From Pseudomonas jessenii (GTDB taxonomy: Bacteria > Pseudomonadota > Gammaproteobacteria > Pseudomonadales > Pseudomonadaceae), in NCBI RefSeq assembly GCF_002236115.1, contig NZ_NIWT01000010.1, positions 1 to 64,000 of the forward strand: a stretch of DNA of 64,000 nt. Reading direction: 5' to 3'. The notes below the pieces were generated by a model, which was given only the letters and a program-made list of their open reading frames with translations, did not search any database and was not told the origin of the DNA. Position 1 is the stretch's first letter; every line of letters starts with the position of its first letter. Shown piece after piece: positions 16,627 through 25,161 of the stretch. The position numbers and the translations under genes were made by a program.

Positions 16627-17523
16627 ATGACCGCCACCACCTCCCCCACCTACATCGGGCGTTTCGCCCCGACGCCCAGCGGCCATCTGCACTTCGGCTC
16701 GCTGGTCGCCGCGCTGGCCTCCTACCTTGACGCGCGCTCGGTGGGCGGACGCTGGCTGATGCGTATGGAAGACCTTGATCCGCCCCGTGAAGTACCCGGC
16801 GCCCAGGCGGCCATACTCAAGGCACTGGAAAGCTATGGCTTTGAGTGGGATGGCGGCCTGGTTCGCCAAAGCGAGCGGCACGATGCCTACGCCGAGGTGA
16901 TCGATCGCCTGCTCAATCAAGGCCTGGCCTACGCCTGCACCTGCTCGCGCAAACAGCTGGAGCCGTATCACGGAATTTATCCGGGCTTGTGCCGCAATGC
17001 CGGCCACGGCACCGACGATGCGGCCATCCGCCTGCGCGTACCCGAACTGGAATACCATTTCATTGACCGGGTGCAGGGCCAATACCGACAGCATCTGGGG
17101 CGGGAAGTCGGCGATTTCGTGATCCGCCGCCGTGACGGGCTCTACGCTTATCAATTGGCGGTGATCCTGGACGACGCTTGGCAGGGCATCACCGATATCG
17201 TTCGCGGTGCCGACTTGCTGGACTCCACGCCCCGCCAGCTCTACCTGCAAGAACTGCTCGGCCTACCTCAACCGCGTTATCTGCATATCCCGCTGATTAC
17301 CCAGCCTGATGGCAACAAACTCGGTAAATCCTACCGTTCGCCGCCGTTGACCGAGGATCAGGCAACGCCCCTGCTGCTGCGGGCGCTACGGGCGCTGGGA
17401 CAGAACCCGGGAATCGAACTGACGTACGCCACGCCACGGGAAGTGCTCAATTGGGGCATTGCCCACTGGGATGCCTCGCTGATCCCGCGCACACTGAGCC
17501 TGCCCGAGGCACAGCTATTGTGA
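16627..17523 (+). CDS. gluQ: Glutamyl-Q tRNA(Asp) synthetase
   Basis: This 298-residue protein is a paralogue of glutamyl-tRNA synthetase that lacks the anticodon-binding half. It attaches glutamate to the queuosine base of tRNA-Asp. The HIGH-type motif appears as PSGHLHFGSL, and the zinc site is CTCSRKQLEPYHGIYPGLC. The KMSKS equivalent is KLGKS (GNKLGKSYRS, near 238). The dksA-gluQ-cbrA order is conserved in pseudomonads, although here a terminator and REP pair separate dksA from gluQ. Confidence 0.95.
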   Translation: MTATTSPTYIGRFAPTPSGHLHFGSLVAALASYLDARSVGGRWLMRMEDLDPPREVPGAQAAILKALESYGFEWDGGLVRQSERHDAYAEVIDRLLNQGLAYACTCSRKQLEPYHGIYPGLCRNAGHGTDDAAIRLRVPELEYHFIDRVQGQYRQHLGREVGDFVIRRRDGLYAYQLAVILDDAWQGITDIVRGADLLDSTPRQLYLQELLGLPQPRYLHIPLITQPDGNKLGKSYRSPPLTEDQATPLLLRALRALGQNPGIELTYATPREVLNWGIAHWDASLIPRTLSLPEAQLL

Positions 17524-17600
17524 TCGCACTTGCAGTGGCGCACCCATCCGTTACCATCGCCGCACGTTTTCGGGCACGCGCATAAAAAAGAGAGGCCGGG

Positions 17601-17777
17601 ATGTACATCTATCGCTTGGTCCTGCTTTTGGTAGTGGGGATTTACCTGTTTTCCCCGGCCATCATGGATTGGTGGATCGACGCCACTGGCGCCTGGTATC
17701 GCCCTTATCTGCTCTGGCTGATTCTGATCGTCGTGACTTTCATCCTGCAGAGCCAAAAAGATGCCGATGAGCTTTAG
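17601..17777 (+). CDS. cbrX: CbrX, small membrane protein upstream of cbrA
   Basis: This 58-residue protein has two hydrophobic segments (LVLLLVVGIYLF and YLLWLILIVVTFIL) separated by a tryptophan-rich hinge (MDWWIDATGAWYRP). GAGAGG precedes the ATG. Its last 17 bases overlap the cbrA start, an arrangement that points to translational coupling. The name follows the small gene I recall before cbrA in P. putida. The biochemical role is unknown. Confidence 0.82.
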   Translation: MYIYRLVLLLVVGIYLFSPAIMDWWIDATGAWYRPYLLWLILIVVTFILQSQKDADEL

Positions 17778-20715
17778 CCTGACCCAGATGATCCTGATCA
17801 GCGCCGCATACCTGGCGGTGCTGTTCGGTGTGGCCTGGATCAGCGAACGGGGCATGATTCCCCGGGCGATCATTCGCCACCCGCTGACCTACACCCTGTC
17901 ACTGGGCGTCTACGCCAGTGCCTGGGCGTTTTACGGCACCGTGGGCCTGGCCTATCAATACGGCTACGGTTTTCTGTCCAGCTACCTGGGCGTTTCCGGG
18001 GCATTCCTGCTGGCGCCGGTGCTGCTCTACCCGATCCTGAAGATCACCCGCACCTATCAACTGTCGTCGCTGGCGGACCTGTTTGCCTTCCGCTTCCGCA
18101 GTACCTGGGCCGGTGCGCTGACCACGATTTTCATGCTGGTCGGCGTACTGCCGCTGCTGGCCTTGCAAATTCAGGCGGTCGCCGACTCCATCAGCATCCT
18201 CACCCGAGAGCCGGTACAGCATCGCGTGGCCCTGAGCTTCTGCGCACTGATTACGCTGTTCACGATTTTCTTCGGCTCCCGTCACATCGCCACCCGCGAA
18301 AAGCATGAAGGCCTGGTATTCGCGATTGCCTTCGAGTCGGTGATCAAGCTGATCGCCCTCGGCGGTGTCGGGCTGTATGCGCTTTACGGCGTGTTCGACG
18401 GCCCGCAACAGCTTGAACTGTGGCTGCTGCAAAACCAGACCGCGCTCGCCGCCCTGCACACGCCGTTGCAGGAAGGCCCGTGGCGTACGCTGCTGCTGGT
18501 GTTCTTCGCCTCGGCGATCGTGATGCCGCACATGTATCACATGACCTTTACCGAGAACCTCAACCCGCGTTCGCTGGTCAGTGCGAGCTGGGGCCTGCCG
18601 CTGTTCCTGTTGCTGATGAGCCTGGCGGTGCCGCTGATTCTCTGGGCCGGCCTGAAACTGGGCGCCACCACCAACCCGGAATACTTCACCCTGGGAATCG
18701 GCATCGCCGCCAACAGCAAGGCTTTGGCGTTGCTGGCCTATGTCGGCGGGCTGTCCGCCGCCAGTGGCCTGATCATCGTCACCACGCTGGCACTGTCCGG
18801 GATGGCCTTGAACCACCTGGTCCTGCCGCTGTATCAACCACCGGCCGAAGGCAACATCTACCGCTGGCTGAAGTGGACTCGCCGGGCGCTGATCGTCGCG
18901 ATCATCATGGCCGGCTACGGCTTCTACCTGATGCTCGGAGCCGAGCAGGACCTGGCCAACCTCGGCATTGTCGCTTTCGTCGCCACGTTGCAGTTCCTGC
19001 CGGGCGTGCTCTCGGTCCTGTATTGGCCGACCGCCAACCGTCGCGGCTTCATCGCCGGCTTGCTGGCGGGGATCCTGGTGTGGCTGGTGACCATGCTGTT
19101 ACCGCTGGTTGGCAACCTGCAAGGCTTCTACATTCCACTGCTGAACATGATCTACGTGCTGGACGACACCAGCTGGCACATGGCGGCGATTGCCTCGCTG
19201 GCGGCCAACGTACTGATGTTCACGCTGATCTCGCTGTTCACCAACGCCAGCACCGAAGAGGCCAGCGCTGCCGAAGCCTGCGCTGTGGATAACGTTCGCC
19301 GCCCGCAACGTCGGGAACTGCACGCCGCCTCGCCCCAGGAGTTCGCCACGCAACTGGCCAAGCCACTGGGTGCAAAAGCGGCGCAGAAAGAAGTGGAACA
19401 GGCACTGCGCGACCTCTATCTGCCTTTCGACGAGCGCCGCCCCTATGCCCTGCGTCGCTTGCGTGACCGCATCGAAGCCAATCTCTCCGGCCTGATGGGC
19501 CCGAGCGTGGCCCAGGACATGGTCGAGACGTTCCTGCCGTACAAGGCTGGCGGCGAAAACTACGTCACCGAAGACATTCACTTCATCGAAAGCCGCCTCG
19601 AGGATTACCACTCACGCCTGACCGGCCTGGCCGCCGAGCTCGATGCCTTGCGCCGCTATCACCGCCAGACCCTTCAGGAATTGCCGATGGGCGTTTGCTC
19701 ACTGGCCAAGGATCAGGAGATCCTCATGTGGAACAAGGCCATGGAGGAACTCACCGGCATCGCCGCGCAGCGCGTGGTCGGTTCGCGCCTGAGTACCATT
19801 GCCGACCCATGGAAAGACCTGCTGCAAGGCTTCATCAATCTGCCGGACGAGCACTTGCACAAACAGCACCTGGCCCTCGACGGCCAGACACGCTGGTTGA
19901 ACCTGCACAAAGCGGCGATCGACGAACCCCTCGCGCCGGGCAACAGTGGCCTGGTGTTGCTGGTGGAAGACTTGACCGAAACCCAGATGCTCGAGGACAA
20001 ACTGGTGCATTCCGAGCGCCTGGCCAGCATCGGTCGACTGGCGGCCGGCGTGGCCCATGAAATCGGCAACCCGATCACCGGCATTGCGTGCCTGGCGCAG
20101 AACCTGCGCGAAGAACGCGAAGAAGACGGCGAGCTGAAGGAAATCAGCGGCCAGATCCTCGAGCAGACCAAACGCGTGTCGCGCATCGTCCAGTCGCTGA
20201 TGAGCTTTGCCCATGCCGGCAGCCATCAGCACAACGACGAGCCCGTCTGTCTGGCCGAAGTGGCTCAGGATGCCATCGGCCTGCTGGCCCTGAACCGACG
20301 CAATTTCGAAGTGCAGTTCTACAACCTGTGCGACCCCGAACACTGGGTCGAAGGCGACCCGCAACGGTTGGCCCAGGTATTGATCAACCTGCTTTCAAAC
20401 GCCCGTGACGCCTCGCCTCCCGGCAGTGCGGTACGGGTCAAGAGCGAAGCCGGCGAACACACGGTCGATCTGATCGTGGAGGACGAAGGCAGCGGTATTC
20501 CGTCGAGCATCATGGACCGATTGTTCGAACCTTTCTTCACCACCAAGGATCCTGGCGAAGGCACCGGTCTGGGCCTTGCACTGGTCTATTCCATCGTTGA
20601 AGAGCATTATGGACAAATCACCATCGACAGCCCGGCTGATGTTCAAAGCCAACGCGGTACCCGAATCAGGGTTACCTTGCCGCGTCATGTCGAAGCGACG
20701 TCCGCTGTGAACTGA
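17761..20715 (+). CDS. cbrA: Sensor histidine kinase CbrA with sodium/solute symporter-like domain
   Basis: This 984-residue kinase governs carbon/nitrogen balance through CbrB. Residues about 1-500 form a many-helix SLC5-type transporter-like domain. A STAC-like linker and a PAS domain (near 630-740) follow, then the H-box VAHEIGNPITGI (His766) and the HATPase domain with N, G1 (DEGSGIP) and G2 (GTGLGLAL) boxes. All catalytic motifs are intact. An ATG two codons later (17767) is an equally possible start. It is coupled to cbrX upstream and followed by cbrB after 22 bases. Confidence 0.95.
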   Translation: MPMSFSLTQMILISAAYLAVLFGVAWISERGMIPRAIIRHPLTYTLSLGVYASAWAFYGTVGLAYQYGYGFLSSYLGVSGAFLLAPVLLYPILKITRTYQLSSLADLFAFRFRSTWAGALTTIFMLVGVLPLLALQIQAVADSISILTREPVQHRVALSFCALITLFTIFFGSRHIATREKHEGLVFAIAFESVIKLIALGGVGLYALYGVFDGPQQLELWLLQNQTALAALHTPLQEGPWRTLLLVFFASAIVMPHMYHMTFTENLNPRSLVSASWGLPLFLLLMSLAVPLILWAGLKLGATTNPEYFTLGIGIAANSKALALLAYVGGLSAASGLIIVTTLALSGMALNHLVLPLYQPPAEGNIYRWLKWTRRALIVAIIMAGYGFYLMLGAEQDLANLGIVAFVATLQFLPGVLSVLYWPTANRRGFIAGLLAGILVWLVTMLLPLVGNLQGFYIPLLNMIYVLDDTSWHMAAIASLAANVLMFTLISLFTNASTEEASAAEACAVDNVRRPQRRELHAASPQEFATQLAKPLGAKAAQKEVEQALRDLYLPFDERRPYALRRLRDRIEANLSGLMGPSVAQDMVETFLPYKAGGENYVTEDIHFIESRLEDYHSRLTGLAAELDALRRYHRQTLQELPMGVCSLAKDQEILMWNKAMEELTGIAAQRVVGSRLSTIADPWKDLLQGFINLPDEHLHKQHLALDGQTRWLNLHKAAIDEPLAPGNSGLVLLVEDLTETQMLEDKLVHSERLASIGRLAAGVAHEIGNPITGIACLAQNLREEREEDGELKEISGQILEQTKRVSRIVQSLMSFAHAGSHQHNDEPVCLAEVAQDAIGLLALNRRNFEVQFYNLCDPEHWVEGDPQRLAQVLINLLSNARDASPPGSAVRVKSEAGEHTVDLIVEDEGSGIPSSIMDRLFEPFFTTKDPGEGTGLGLALVYSIVEEHYGQITIDSPADVQSQRGTRIRVTLPRHVEATSAVN

Positions 20716-20737
20716 GACCGTCGAGAGTATCGAATCA

Positions 20738-22171
20738 ATGCCGCACATTTTGATCGTCGAAGACGAAACCATTATCCGCTCCGCCTTGCGCCGCCTGCTG
20801 GAACGTAACCAGTACCAGGTCAGCGAAGCCGGATCAGTGCAGGAAGCACAAGAACGCTTCACCATTCCCTCGTTCGACCTGATCATCAGTGACCTGCGCC
20901 TGCCGGGCGCGCCTGGCACGGAGTTGATCAAGCTCGCCCAGGGCACGCCGGTGCTGATCATGACCAGCTATGCCAGCCTGCGCTCGGCGGTCGACTCGAT
21001 GAAAATGGGCGCGGTGGACTACATTGCCAAGCCATTCGACCATGACGAAATGCTGCAAGCGGCCGCACGAATCCTGCGTGACCGACAAACGGTACAAGCC
21101 GGCGGTGAAGCGGTTGCCGGCAAAGCCGCCAACGGTGCGGCGAAATCCGGTACCGACAACAGCAACGGTGAGATCGGCATTATCGGCTCGTGCCCACCGA
21201 TGCAGGACCTGTACGGCAAGATCCGCAAAGTGGCACCGACCGACTCCAACGTTCTGATCCAGGGCGAATCGGGTACCGGTAAGGAACTGGTGGCGCGCGC
21301 CCTGCACAACCTGTCCAAACGTGCCAAGGCGCCGATGATTTCGGTGAACTGCGCGGCCATTCCGGAAAGCCTGATCGAGTCCGAACTGTTCGGCCATGAA
21401 AAAGGCGCATTCACCGGCGCCAGCGCCGGGCGCGCCGGTCTGGTGGAAGCGGCGGACGGCGGCACCTTGTTCCTCGACGAAATCGGCGAACTGCCACTGG
21501 AAGCCCAGGCTCGCCTGCTGCGCGTATTGCAGGAAGGCGAGATTCGTCGCGTGGGCTCGGTGCAGTCGCAAAAAGTCGACGTGCGCCTGATCGCCGCGAC
21601 TCACCGCGACCTCAAGAGCCTGGCGAAGATCGGCCAGTTCCGTGAAGACCTGTATTACCGCCTCCACGTTATCGCGCTGAAGTTGCCAGCCCTGCGCGAA
21701 CGCGGTGCGGACGTCAACGAAATCGCCAATGCGTTCCTGGCGCGGCAAAGTGCGCGGATCAACCGCACCGACCTGAAATTCGCCGCGGATGCCGAGCAAG
21801 CCATTCGTCACTACTCCTGGCCGGGCAACGTTCGTGAACTGGAAAACGCCGTCGAGCGCGCCGTTATCCTGTGCGAAAGCCCGGAAATCTCCGCCGAGCT
21901 GCTGGGTATCGACATCGAACTGGGTGACCTGGAAGACGACGAATTCATTGGCCTGGCGCCACAACAGGGCAACGCCAGTAACAGCAACCACGAACCGACC
22001 GAAGATCTCTCCCTGGAAGACTACTTCCAGCATTTCGTCCTCGAACATCAGGACCACATGACCGAAACCGAGCTGGCCCGCAAGCTCGGGGTCAGTCGCA
22101 AATGCCTGTGGGAGCGCCGTCAGCGCCTGGGAATCCCACGTCGCAAGACCGGGGTGACCAGCGAAAGCTGA
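20738..22171 (+). CDS. cbrB: Sigma-54-dependent response regulator CbrB
   Basis: This 477-residue NtrC-family activator has a receiver domain (phosphoacceptor Asp52 in LIISDLRLPG). The AAA+ domain has Walker A GESGTGKE, an intact GAFTGA loop for sigma-54 contact, and Walker B TLFLDEIGEL. A Fis-type helix-turn-helix lies at the C-terminus (LARKLGVSRKCLWERRQRL). Phosphorylated by CbrA, it drives crcZ transcription. A matching TGTTAC-N14-GTAACA site lies about 50 bases after its own stop. Confidence 0.96.
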   Translation: MPHILIVEDETIIRSALRRLLERNQYQVSEAGSVQEAQERFTIPSFDLIISDLRLPGAPGTELIKLAQGTPVLIMTSYASLRSAVDSMKMGAVDYIAKPFDHDEMLQAAARILRDRQTVQAGGEAVAGKAANGAAKSGTDNSNGEIGIIGSCPPMQDLYGKIRKVAPTDSNVLIQGESGTGKELVARALHNLSKRAKAPMISVNCAAIPESLIESELFGHEKGAFTGASAGRAGLVEAADGGTLFLDEIGELPLEAQARLLRVLQEGEIRRVGSVQSQKVDVRLIAATHRDLKSLAKIGQFREDLYYRLHVIALKLPALRERGADVNEIANAFLARQSARINRTDLKFAADAEQAIRHYSWPGNVRELENAVERAVILCESPEISAELLGIDIELGDLEDDEFIGLAPQQGNASNSNHEPTEDLSLEDYFQHFVLEHQDHMTETELARKLGVSRKCLWERRQRLGIPRRKTGVTSES

Positions 22172-22219
22172 ACCGTACCTGTCTCATGTGCGGGTAACAC
22201 ATGACTTTGGTGAAAAAAC

Positions 22220-22245
22220 TGTTACCTCAGTTTTTTCACGTAACA
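22220..22245 (+). promoter_or_regulatory. CbrB binding site upstream of crcZ
   Basis: TGTTAC-N14-GTAACA occurs exactly, matching the palindromic CbrB recognition sequence I recall from P. aeruginosa work. Its centre is about 138 bases upstream of the predicted crcZ start, a normal enhancer distance for a sigma-54 activator. A further GTAACA half-site lies at 22194-22199. Confidence 0.85.
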
Positions 22246-22246
22246 G

Positions 22247-22284
22247 AAGCCGGGGCTTACGGTAACGAAGCCCCGGCTTTTTTT
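22247..22284 (+). terminator. Intrinsic terminator of cbrAB
   Basis: AGCCGGGGCTT and AAGCCCCGGCT form an 11-bp GC-rich stem with a nine-base loop, followed by seven T. It ends the cbrXAB transcript and lies between the CbrB site and the crcZ promoter. Confidence 0.92.
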
Positions 22285-22342
22285 GGCCCTCGAAATGCCT
22301 GCCGACCGGCCTAACCCCTTGTTTTATTGGGTTTCGAAAAAG

Positions 22343-22359
22343 TTGGCACGCACCCTGCT
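22343..22359 (+). promoter_or_regulatory. Sigma-54 promoter of crcZ
   Basis: TTGGCACGCACCCTGCT has GG and GC elements exactly 12 bases apart, the -24/-12 pattern of RpoN promoters, and TGGCACG matches consensus fully. Transcription should begin near 22370. Confidence 0.92.
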
Positions 22360-22369
22360 ATATGTTTGG

Positions 22370-22735
22370 TACAAGAACAATAACAAGCAATGCACAAGAC
22401 AATAAAAATAAGACGAATCGACTCACGCACAATAAAAACAAGACGGCGAGAGGCGCAGCTAACTGATTCTTTTGGAGAGGCGTTGTATTTGGGGCTTGCC
22501 CCACGACCAGGCCGAGAACAACAAAAAACTGTCTTAAGACAGAGCCTGTACTGGTTGGATCGAAAGATCACTGCAATTCAGCGACCAAAGCAATCCGTTT
22601 GCTCTTGGCTCCCGATTGGGAGGGTCATGAAGGAAAGCTTCATGGCGAGGGCACTCAACAAAAACAAGAAGCCCGAAACCAAAAATAAAAATAGAGCATG
22701 CAACTACTTCTTGGGGAGCTTCGGCTCCCCTTGTG
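22370..22735 (+). ncRNA. crcZ: CrcZ, Hfq/Crc-titrating small RNA
   Basis: This RNA of about 365 nucleotides lies between cbrB and pcnB. It contains at least five A-rich CA motifs of the AANAANAA type (for example AACAATAACAA near 22376, ACAATAAAAATAAG near 22400, ACAATAAAAACAAG near 22430, AACAACAAAAAAC near 22518, CAACAAAAACAAG near 22656). These sequester Hfq and so relieve catabolite repression when poor carbon sources activate CbrAB. It ends at the GGGGAGC/GCTCCCC hairpin. No protein is likely despite an open frame inside. Confidence 0.93.
22713..22735 (+). terminator. Terminator of crcZ
   Basis: GGGGAGC-TTCG-GCTCCCC is a stable tetraloop hairpin followed by TTGTGGTTTC. The T-run is imperfect, but the position matches the expected crcZ 3' end. 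Confidence 0.75.
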
Positions 22736-22884
22736 GTTTCTGCGATTCCCCCCCCCCCATAACCCGCTCCTACATCTCATATCTGCTGTCTCCTACACCA
22801 TCCCCCGACTAAATGCTAGAATCCCCGCCCATCATGCGGTCATTCTTCTGTTATGGCCGAATATTCCTTCAAACAGTGCATCCC

Positions 22885-24285
22885 ATGCTGAAGAAGCTGT
22901 TCCAGTCATTCCGTTCTCCCAAGCGTCCTACGCAACACATTCGCAGCACGCCTGAAGTGCTCAACAGCGGCCAACACTCGCTGCAGAAGGCGCAATTCAG
23001 CCGTTACGCGGTGAATATCGTTGAACGCCTGCAGAACGCCGGTTATCAGGCTTATCTGGTTGGCGGTTGCGTGCGCGACATGCTGCTGGGTATCACCCCG
23101 AAAGATTTCGACGTTGCCACCAGCGCCACACCCGAGCAGGTACGGGCCGAATTCCGTAACGCGCGAATCATCGGGCGCCGGTTCAAACTGGTGCACATCC
23201 ACTTCGGCCGCGAAATCATCGAAGTCGCGACCTTCCGCGCCAATCACCCGCAAAACGAAGACGAGGAAGACAGCAACCAGTCTTCGCGCAACGAAAGCGG
23301 GCGCATCTTGCGCGATAACGTTTACGGCACCCTGGAAGAGGACGCGCAACGTCGCGACTTCACCATCAATGCCTTGTATTACGATCCGGTCAGCGAACGC
23401 ATCCTCGACTACGCCAACGGCGTACACGACATCCGCAATCACCTGATCCGCCTGATCGGCGATCCGACGCAACGCTACCAGGAAGACCCGGTACGGATGC
23501 TGAGGGCCGTGCGTTTCGCCGCCAAGCTGAACTTCGGCATCGAAAAACACAGCGCCCTGCCTATCCGCGGCCTGGCGCCGATGCTGCGCGAGATCCCGTC
23601 GGCTCGTCTGTTCGAAGAGGTGCTCAAGCTGTTCCTCTCCGGTCATGCCGCCGACACGTTTGAAATGCTGGTCGACCTGCAGTTGTTCGATCCACTGTTC
23701 CCGGCCAGCGCCGAAGCACTGGAATACAACCCGACGTACACCCACACCCTGATCAGCGAAGCCCTGATCAATACCGACCTGCGGATCAAGCAGAACAAAC
23801 CGGTGACCCCGGCATTCCTGTTTGCAGCCCTGCTCTGGCCTGCCCTGCCGGCCCGCGTCCTGCGCCTGCAGGAGCGTGGCATGCCGCCGATTCCGGCGAT
23901 GCAGGAAGCGGCGCACGAACTCATTGCCGAGCAGTGCCAGCGCATTGCGATTCCGAAACGCTTCACCATGCCGATCCGCGAAATCTGGGACATGCAGGAA
24001 CGCCTGCCCCGCCGCAGCGGCAAGCGTGCCGATCTGTTGCTGGACAATCCGCGCTTCCGCGCCGGCTACGACTTCCTGCTGCTACGTGAAAGCGCCGGCG
24101 AGCAGACCGATGGCCTGGGCGAATGGTGGACGGACTATCAGGACGCCAACGAAAGCGAGCGTCGCGACATGATTCGCGACCTCAGCGGCAAGGACGAAGG
24201 CACCGGCGCCCCGCGCAAGCGTCGCCGCAGCGGTGGCTCCAAGCGCAAACGCGCTGCCGGCGCTTCGAGCACCACGGGCGAGTAA
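22885..24285 (+). CDS. pcnB: Poly(A) polymerase I
   Basis: This 466-residue enzyme adds 3' poly(A) tails that mark RNAs for decay. It belongs to the class II nucleotidyltransferase family with CCA-adding enzymes. The catalytic head has LVGGCVRDMLLGITPKDFDVATSA (metal-binding D-X-D), then RRDFTINALYYD and the RNA-binding helices. The C-terminus is basic (KRRRSGGSKRKRAAG). The start at 22885 (MLKKLFQSFRSP) matches the family, and an in-frame ATG at 22813 is less likely. folK follows after three bases. Confidence 0.95.
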   Translation: MLKKLFQSFRSPKRPTQHIRSTPEVLNSGQHSLQKAQFSRYAVNIVERLQNAGYQAYLVGGCVRDMLLGITPKDFDVATSATPEQVRAEFRNARIIGRRFKLVHIHFGREIIEVATFRANHPQNEDEEDSNQSSRNESGRILRDNVYGTLEEDAQRRDFTINALYYDPVSERILDYANGVHDIRNHLIRLIGDPTQRYQEDPVRMLRAVRFAAKLNFGIEKHSALPIRGLAPMLREIPSARLFEEVLKLFLSGHAADTFEMLVDLQLFDPLFPASAEALEYNPTYTHTLISEALINTDLRIKQNKPVTPAFLFAALLWPALPARVLRLQERGMPPIPAMQEAAHELIAEQCQRIAIPKRFTMPIREIWDMQERLPRRSGKRADLLLDNPRFRAGYDFLLLRESAGEQTDGLGEWWTDYQDANESERRDMIRDLSGKDEGTGAPRKRRRSGGSKRKRAAGASSTTGE

Positions 24286-24288
24286 TCC

Positions 24289-24774
24289 ATGGAACGCATC
24301 TACATCGGCATGGGCAGCAATCTGGCTGACCCCGCCGAACAATTGCGCAGCGCCGTCGAAGCGCTGGCGCAGTTGCCGCAATCGCAACTGGTCGGGGTTT
24401 CTGCGTTTTACCAAAGTGACTCGCTTCTGCCCGGCCAACCGCGTTACACCAATGCAGTCGCCGCTCTCGACAGCACACTGGCGCCGCTGGATCTTCTGGA
24501 TGCCTTGCAGGCTATCGAAAACGGCCAGGGTCGCGAGCGTCTTGAGCGCTGGGGGCCACGCACGCTGGACCTCGACATCCTGCTGTTCGGTGATCGCCTG
24601 ATCGACGAACCGCGCCTCAAGGTTCCCCATTACCACATGCAGGAACGGGCCTTCGTGTTGTACCCGCTGGCGGAACTGGCCCCTGCGGATCTGCACTTGG
24701 CCGATGGCCGGAACTTGGCCGAACTGCTCAAGGCATGCCCGTTCGTCGGCCTGGAACGCCTCCTCCTGAATTGA
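24289..24774 (+). CDS. folK: 6-hydroxymethyl-7,8-dihydropterin pyrophosphokinase
   Basis: This 161-residue enzyme transfers pyrophosphate from ATP to 6-hydroxymethyl-dihydropterin, the step before dihydropteroate synthase in folate synthesis. The family pattern is clear: YIGMGSNL at the start, FYQSDSLLPGQPRYTNAV, and the metal-binding signature GPRTLDLDILLFGD near residue 90. It is placed directly after pcnB, as is usual in gamma-proteobacteria. Confidence 0.95.
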   Translation: MERIYIGMGSNLADPAEQLRSAVEALAQLPQSQLVGVSAFYQSDSLLPGQPRYTNAVAALDSTLAPLDLLDALQAIENGQGRERLERWGPRTLDLDILLFGDRLIDEPRLKVPHYHMQERAFVLYPLAELAPADLHLADGRNLAELLKACPFVGLERLLLN

Positions 24775-24784
24775 CCAAGATCCC

Positions 24785-24875
24785 CTGTGGGAGCGAGCCT
24801 GCTCGCGATAGCGGTAGTACATTCAACATCGATATGGACTGACACACCGCCATCGCGAGCAGGCTCGCTCCTACA
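24785..24875. repeat. Paired inverted REP element (GTGGGAGCGAGC type)
   Basis: GTGGGAGCGAGCCTGCTCGC and its reverse complement flank a spacer of about 45 bases downstream of folK. The doublet can fold as one long stem or two hairpins, and may stop or stabilise the folK transcript end. Confidence 0.9.
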
Positions 24876-25161
24876 TTGGTTTGTGGCGAACACAAAAGTG
24901 CAGCTGACCGCCGAGTCGAGCAAACCTGCTGAATCGCATCAGTTACCCCGGTAACACCCCACCCGTAACAATGCGGTAACACACGCAATTGACTTCCCTC
25001 GTTCTCCTCACGACTATAGGCGTCCCGCTGCCGCCTACACGGCGTTCAAGGGCGCAATCCAGGCCTTAAAAGCACGACGAAAGAGCGTGCGCCTGTATTC
25101 AACGAAGAATCACGCGCGTTACTCGCAGTAGTTTCCACAGCGCCTGAATGAGGAACTTTTC
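24876..25161 (+). other. Upstream region of panB
   Basis: Together with the REP pair, this fills 387 bases between folK and panB. It contains GTAACA/GGTAACAC repeats (24951-24982). TTGACT and TATAGG occur, but 20 bases apart, so no promoter can be assigned with confidence. No gene is evident. Confidence 0.5.

Noticed and set aside
22390..22812. Open frame inside crcZ
   Set aside because: It is lysine/arginine/asparagine-rich only because of the A-rich CA motifs, and crosses the sRNA terminator.
24978..25020. TTGACT and TATAGG upstream of panB considered as a promoter
   Set aside because: The spacing is 20 bp, too long for a sigma-70 promoter without supporting data.
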